A stretch of 64,000 bases of DNA from assembly GCF_964340395.1 (NCBI RefSeq), contig NC_135550.1, positions 25,906,676-25,970,675 on the forward strand, written 5' to 3'. The notes below the pieces were generated by a model. That model was not told the DNA's origin, did not search any database, and saw only the letters and a list, made by a program, of their open reading frames with translations. Made by a program: the position numbers and the translations under genes. The DNA comes from Glandiceps talaboti. Lineage: Eukaryota > Hemichordata > Enteropneusta > Spengelidae. Shown piece by piece: positions 60,101 through 64,000 of the stretch (positions are counted from its first letter, which is position 1; every line of letters begins with the position of its first letter).

Positions 60101-63100
60101 TATTGGCCCTGTTTTTTTTCTCTACCACTAAACATACCCTTTACTTGGCATACAATAACCCTTATACACGGTACAAAGTTGTCGGTTCAATAAACAAATT
60201 TATCAAGTTTGCAATGACCCAACTTCCTTACTTAAACTGTGTAGTCTTGGAAGCAAATTAAGGGTTAAATGTACAGCCCAAACCTATTTGGACTACAAAA
60301 TCCTTTGTTACTAAGCAAACAGACCATTAAGAAAGATGTGTCAATTTTGTATGTCTAATTATTTGTGATTCTATGAATGTTATCAGTATAGCGGTCCTTA
60401 CAGTTGCACCTGCTGTCTCTGTGTGTTGCCATACACGTGTTATCACACCAGTAAATGTACAAAATTGCCTGTCACAATTCTATTTCTTATCGCCATTTGC
60501 AATTGACCTTTGCCTCCGTCACCTCTTCCCATTTTATCTCAATACCACCCACTACTTTCTAGAAAACAAGGCTTTTAACAAAATTGCTCAAAGTAACTTG
60601 CATGCTGGATAATCATGAATATAAATCCATTATATTCTACCGTATGTTGTTTAGAAGTTGAATGGCAACAAGGCAGATTTCAACATAATATAGGAAATGT
60701 AATTGGAATGGAATACACATCACACAAAGACTGAAAGATATATGGGTGACTGGACAAAGCTAATTCTAGTAGTCCATTCTAGGCAAGTAGCCAAATTGAA
60801 ATTAAACATATAAGGGTATGATTGTATTCTATTTTAATCATGTGATAAAACGCATGCAGTAATGAATAAATGACTAACCCCTCAAAATTATACCAACTAC
60901 AACAACCTTACCATCTATTCACAGCACACTTCAATCAAATCGGGCCAGGCATTGTCTATACAACAAAACTCCTAATGCAAGTCACAACACTACTTTTGTT
61001 TTACTCTTAAGCTTTTAAAGGTAGCATTTATCATACTGGTAGAGATATTTTTCATTAATTAGATTTTATTGGTGGTGATAGAAATTACTGACATTATAAT
61101 AATTCTGAGTAAACACAGAATGAACCTTTCAGACTAAATTAATGATGGTTCTACATTTGTTTTACACTTGGCAAAAGGTCAGTTTATTTGAGGTTAGGCA
61201 TATTAAGTGGTGTAACTGCATTAAGGAAAGCAGCATCGATGGAATAATTTTATTTCAAAATTGCAAAATGAGATTTCCATTTCATAACATCACCACTGAA
61301 ATATCAACATTAATTACTCATTCTACAGGTGTTTCTAAAATGGTTTAAAAATTGATATACACAAGCGTCCAAGTGTACTGAACCACAGTAAATGTAAATT
61401 GTACCAATAGGGAACTAGCAATCCAGACTGAGCATGCTCAGATGCAAAGGACTATGGGATCATCTGTAGTTATCGTAATACCTAATGTGGAGCTACTGAT
61501 AAAATTAACCTCCCACAATTGTCAGGGTAACTATGAATTGATTATTTGTGGTTACAACCAATATCAGCATTGTCTACAATACTAATAGACTAATATTTAT
61601 CATATTTCCCATAATGCAACATTCACTGTGGCGTGTTTGCAAGTTCCCTATCGGGAAATACAATGCAGAGAGACTGTAATACCTGGTAAAGATCCTGCAA
61701 TAACTGTTGGTTCTGCTGTATCCACCTGTGTATATCCCATGCCAGGATAAGTCTTGGCATCTACCATGTACAGTGTATCGGGTATATGTGACATTCGTAT
61801 CATACGTAATCTGACTGGATCTGTCTCTGCAACCATGTGTTCATCAACAATAGCCTACAGATAGAAAGGACAACCATATGATACATACAAATTTGCATTA
61901 CTTTTAATAGTAGATAGTGAGATAACCCATACAAACTTAACTCGAACTTTACGACATCATACATTTCATGTAAACTATATAGAAATGAAAATTGCTGTTT
62001 GTGAATTTGAGGGAGAGATACTCCCTTTAGAAAACCTATATTCTAACCCCTCCCCCCATCCCAAAGTGGTATTCTTACTTGTACCACACTACATTATTTG
62101 TATATCCATGATAGCGTTGATTCTAACTAGTCACACATCACACAGAATTTCCCTCAGTTCTGAATCATCCAAGTCTCTTCTCTTGATACCCTTCTTGCTA
62201 ACACTGTGCTGTGTATTGCTTAGTAAATTGGGCTCTGAAAAATAGCATAAATTGCTACTGTGTTACTTCTGAGCAAGGGAGCTCCCCCAAGCATTTTTAG
62301 GGTAGTGGGTTCTGTGCTAAGATTTCTTACAAATCAATGAATTCTTTTTAATGTTCAAATTTGTGGATAGCCAGTAGTTACCTTGGCCTCTTCCATGTAT
62401 GGTATGAATAATCTAGGTTTAATGAACATGGCATTGTTCTTGCTTCTTATCCATGGATTGATAACAAGTGTATCATCATCACTGCCAAACATGTGTGAGG
62501 GCGGGCTACTTATCAGGCCTCTCTTGATGGTGTTTGTGAAAACTTCATTGTTGTGGGGTATGATGTGATCCACTCGTATGTATGGTATAACATCACACAG
62601 AATTTCCCTCAGTTCTGAATCATCCAAGTCTCTTCTCTTGATACCCTTCTTGCTAACACTGTGCTGTGTATTGCTTAGTAAATTGGGCTCTGAAAAATAG
62701 CATAAATTGTTACTGTGTTACTTCTAAATGGCAAAAAAAAGTAAGTAAAATTTTGCCAATGTACAGTAGGGTAGTCTTACTGCAGCAAAAAACTATGCCG
62801 GGCTAAAATTGTATTTTTTGAAATGTCGCCCTCTAGTGTCAAATAAGGAATATCACTTTGTTTTTTTAATACTACATGATCACTCGCAATGGTCTTGATA
62901 GATGTGACTCACAGACATCAAACTTTTGTCTTGTCTTCTAACCACAATGACATAACATATTCAGTGGGGTGAACTCAAAGTTTCACATGTAATGTACATG
63001 GCATGAACTCATTAAAAACATTCACAGTAATGCACCATTGAGAAGATAATGGACTTTTATGCAAAATCAGTTTGGGTGTATCGGTAATAATTGAAATCAC

Positions 63101-63578
63101 TATAGTGAACAGTAGTCACGCTTTTTCTTCAGTGTAGCACTTTCCATAATTAAGAGATATTGTCTTCATCTTAATACAAACATAAGACTGTATGCTGAAA
63201 CTGATAACAGTAATGACTGCATATTATGACTACTACAATGTGTAAGTTACTTCACCAGGAGCCAAGTGTCACTGATGCAATCTAACAGTGGGTTCAACTT
63301 AAACACTAATTTCAAATGTTTGTGTTAGGTACAGGCATGTGGTATGTCAGAATGTGCTGTATGTGTATATAATCTGTATGGCATTGTATTGGTAGTTTTG
63401 AATTTAAATTGTACAAGACTTGATGTGTTTATACTTTTACATATAAAACCTATTTGCATTATGGCAACACAACTTGACAACTTGATGTCTTCAAACACAC
63501 ACCTCTCTCCTCCATCCTCTTGATCAGCTGGTGTTCTGCCCACTTCAACACAGCTTTCAAGACATCCAACTCACTCGC
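50110..63578 (-). CDS. BTBD7: BTBD7 (BTB/POZ domain-containing protein 7), C-terminal five exons
   Basis: BTBD7 is a cytoplasmic and nuclear BTB-BACK protein, known in vertebrates as a regulator of epithelial branching and cell adhesion dynamics. Exons here are 63503-63578, 62382-62689, 61683-61854, 58815-59131 and 50110-50298. All have GT-AG boundaries and compatible phases, totalling 1062 nt (353 residues plus stop). Diagnostic segments are ASELDVLKAVLKWAEHQLIK (BACK), KKGIKRRDLDDSELREIL, RLRMIRMSHIPDTLYMVDA, VVREFGLPDEAVDLF and VPMLNEMMPDIAMATG. The two BTB domains lie off the right edge. Compared with the human protein as I recall it, the tail is short: after the MPDIAM motif only about 40 residues follow instead of several hundred. 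Small extra exons inside the 8.5-kb last intron cannot be excluded, although none is needed for an open frame. Confidence 0.92.
50590..50925. repeat. Three-copy minisatellite, unit about 125 bp
   Basis: Copies begin near 50602, 50727 and 50850 with aaattgtatgcaagtac-like text and share atgacagtatgtaaatcagc and taataaatatg. The third is the most diverged. It lies in the BTBD7 last intron. Confidence 0.85.
51464..51502. repeat. (CT)n tract
   Basis: CT repeats with two interruptions. Confidence 0.9.
52745..52915. repeat. Three-copy minisatellite, unit about 72 bp
   Basis: Each copy contains tatcacatgaaatgactgtt aaatg. The first two continue with taactactatgtattggtca or a close variant. Confidence 0.85.
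53763..53930. repeat. Three-copy minisatellite, unit about 57 bp
   Basis: Three copies of cttgtcacaagtcagaatgt gtgtgttctttcattg, nearly identical. A 102-residue open frame across it (53661-53969) is generated by the repeat. Confidence 0.9.
54078..54130. repeat. (CAGA)n/(CA)n compound microsatellite
   Basis: Four CAGA units followed by about 18 CA units. Confidence 0.95.
56480..56725. repeat. Four-copy minisatellite, unit about 60-70 bp
   Basis: Copies contain ttttaattgacacaatggta, cactggccacaaaccaaata and ccagaatcatg; the last copy is shortened. Confidence 0.85.
57000..57175 (-). repeat. Three-copy interspersed repeat, copy C (inverted)
   Basis: Its reverse complement reads ggcatcaatgcaattgctgg and continues through acaggatctgtatttactac to gtgatatacagtgctgggtt, collinear with 39390-39550. 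The three loci define one mobile family of unknown class. Confidence 0.7.
58815..59131 (-). CDS. BTBD7: BTBD7 exon: IRVLREFGL-type region
   Basis: 317 nt, 106 codons with the split codon, phase 0 at its end. Acceptor cttgacag, donor gtaagt. It contains SLIIQEVRKRVVREFGLPDE followed by AVDLFKQGSG, corresponding to the vertebrate QIRVLREFGLADAAAELL. The second half is an acidic, proline-rich linker (EDYPDPQEY, ESPVLANPPESPG). Confidence 0.88.
59213..59560. repeat. Probable interspersed repeat in BTBD7 intron
   Basis: Text such as ctgtgctcaaagcgctttac, gacaaggtccc-like accaggtccccaattgtaca, cagctgggttgactgaggca and gaggcttgagtctgcaacct has the look of a dispersed element. No second copy is present in the window to prove it. 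Confidence 0.35.
61683..61854 (-). CDS. BTBD7: BTBD7 exon: LVRLRMxRMSxxPDTLYMV region
   Basis: 172 nt. Acceptor tctgtag, donor gtatta. It encodes AIVDEHMVAETDPVRLRMIR then MSHIPDTLYMVDAKTYPGMG, matching the BTBD7 signature RLRMVRMSNVPDTLYMV, and ends TAEPTVIAGSLP plus one base. Confidence 0.93.
62131..62270 (-). pseudogene. Duplicated BTBD7 acceptor and partial exon ending in a stop
   Basis: 62135-62270 repeats 62590-62725 with one mismatch in 136 bases. The copy carries the intron 3' end with branch and acceptor, and 100 bases of exon (high edge 62234). It reads EPNLLS through EILCDV and then hits TGA at 62131-62133, just past the duplication edge. It lies in the intron after the intact exon. 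It could act as an alternative terminal exon, be a silent pseudo-exon, or be an assembly artefact. I favour a recent local duplication. Confidence 0.75.
62382..62689 (-). CDS. BTBD7: BTBD7 exon: post-BACK conserved region
   Basis: 308 nt, 103 codons with the split codon. Acceptor tttttcag, donor gtaact. It encodes EPNLLSNTQHSVSKKGIKRR and DLDDSELREILCDVIPYIRV, then RGLISSPPSHMF and WIRSKNNAMFIKPRLFIPYM. These match BTBD7 segment by segment (KRGVKRRDL, MKRGLISTPPSDM, RPRLFSPYVEEAK). Its first 100 bases plus acceptor are duplicated about 455 bases downstream in the next intron. Confidence 0.94.
63503..63578 (-). CDS. BTBD7: BTBD7 exon: BACK domain segment
   Basis: 76 nt. Acceptor attgcag, donor gtgtgt. 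It encodes ASELDVLKAVLKWAEHQLIK then RMEER, leaving one base that completes glutamate with the next exon (REPNLLS). This is the characteristic BACK helix of BTBD7 with conserved W and EH. Confidence 0.93.
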
Positions 63579-63889
63579 CTGCAATAAAACAAGGTAGAGT
63601 ATTTGTATCAGTGTTTCAACATTAATCATTACAAGGAACAATACAATGAAACTTTGTGGGAAAGACCTTCCTGGTATACTCTGTTCTTTCATGTTGTCAG
63701 CAGACCATGGTGAATTACTGAGTGTTAAGGTTACACAAAATCCCTTCAAATATGATATATATAATAATATATATATCATCACAGAAAACAGACTATTAAA
63801 CTCTGTAGGTTTATTTAGTTTGATAATTGATACATATTTGGTACTATACATTGTAAGTGGTCTCATTTCATAAAAGAACAAGCATTCAA

Positions 63890-64000
63890 TTGAAGACATG
63901 GTCCCCACTTGTGCAAATTTGAATGGTGTCTCTAGATACAAAACTTCATAATTTACTGACCAATTTGCTATATGGACTTGAATGTGGAGGTCACTCAGAG
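63890..64000 (+). repeat. Second, partial copy of the AGGTCA-type repeat
   Basis: Contains ttgaatggtgtctctagata, nearly identical to 8619-8637, followed by a short unit ending in gaggtcactc. It is cut by the window edge. Confidence 0.5.

Larger units (their letters stand above)
59132..64000 (-). other. BTBD7 introns between the other visible exons
   Basis: Introns at 59132-61682, 61855-62381, 62690-63502 and the incomplete 63579-64000. They contain an interspersed repeat (59213-59560), the partial exon copy (62131-62270), an AT palindrome (63752-63779) and the start of an AGGTCA-type repeat at the right edge. Nothing recognisable in about 59700-61600. Confidence 0.8.

Noticed and set aside
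1-64000. tRNA and rRNA genes
   Set aside because: No cloverleaf with A and B box at proper spacing and no rRNA core segment was seen by eye; a tRNAscan-SE run would settle it.

Overview
This is a eukaryotic window: AT-rich, intron-rich, with GT-AG splice sites, long introns, many microsatellites and short interspersed or foldback repeats. There are no bacterial-type operons. Two genes are recognisable, both on the minus strand and arranged head to tail. The proteins (an animal HIF-alpha and a BTBD7) and the repeat style point to an invertebrate metazoan, probably marine (for example a hemichordate, cephalochordate, echinoderm or lophotrochozoan). I cannot narrow it further from sequence alone.

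HIF-alpha (positions 831-41255, minus, C-terminal part lost off the left edge). Nine coding exons join in frame into 439 residues: a short first exon, the bHLH exon, PAS-A, PAS-B and PAC exons, a linker exon, and an exon with the oxygen-sensing N-terminal degradation motif LPYLAP. The C-terminal degradation motif and transactivation domain must lie to the left of position 1. Introns 1 and 2 are about 17.5 and 16.9 kb and hold most of the window's repeats.

The most interesting signal is a second possible 5' end for this HIF gene. A small start exon (ATG at 35643-35645, YY1-like promoter motif, CpG-enriched surroundings) can splice to a 44-base exon at 23827-23870 and then into the bHLH exon. 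All phases match, only one frame of the small exon is open, and an upstream in-frame stop and a good start context are present. This would give a HIF with a different N-terminus from a separate promoter.

Intergenic region (about 41256-50109). It holds the HIF promoter side (CRE palindrome, octamer), a dense microsatellite block, a 77-bp foldback element flanked by a 12-bp direct repeat, a TIR transposon at 44250-44662, and a TIR plus foldback pair at 46252-46803. The 3' UTR of the upstream gene probably occupies its right part.

BTBD7 (positions 50110-63578, minus, N-terminal part lost off the right edge). Five exons join in frame into the last 353 residues: the end of the BACK domain, the conserved middle region and a short last exon. 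Inside the intron following its second visible exon is a near-identical 136-bp copy of that exon's acceptor and 5' part. It runs into a stop codon and may be an exon in the making or a pseudo-exon.

The rest is intron or intergenic DNA with tandem minisatellites, microsatellites and short interspersed families. No tRNA, rRNA or CRISPR was found.
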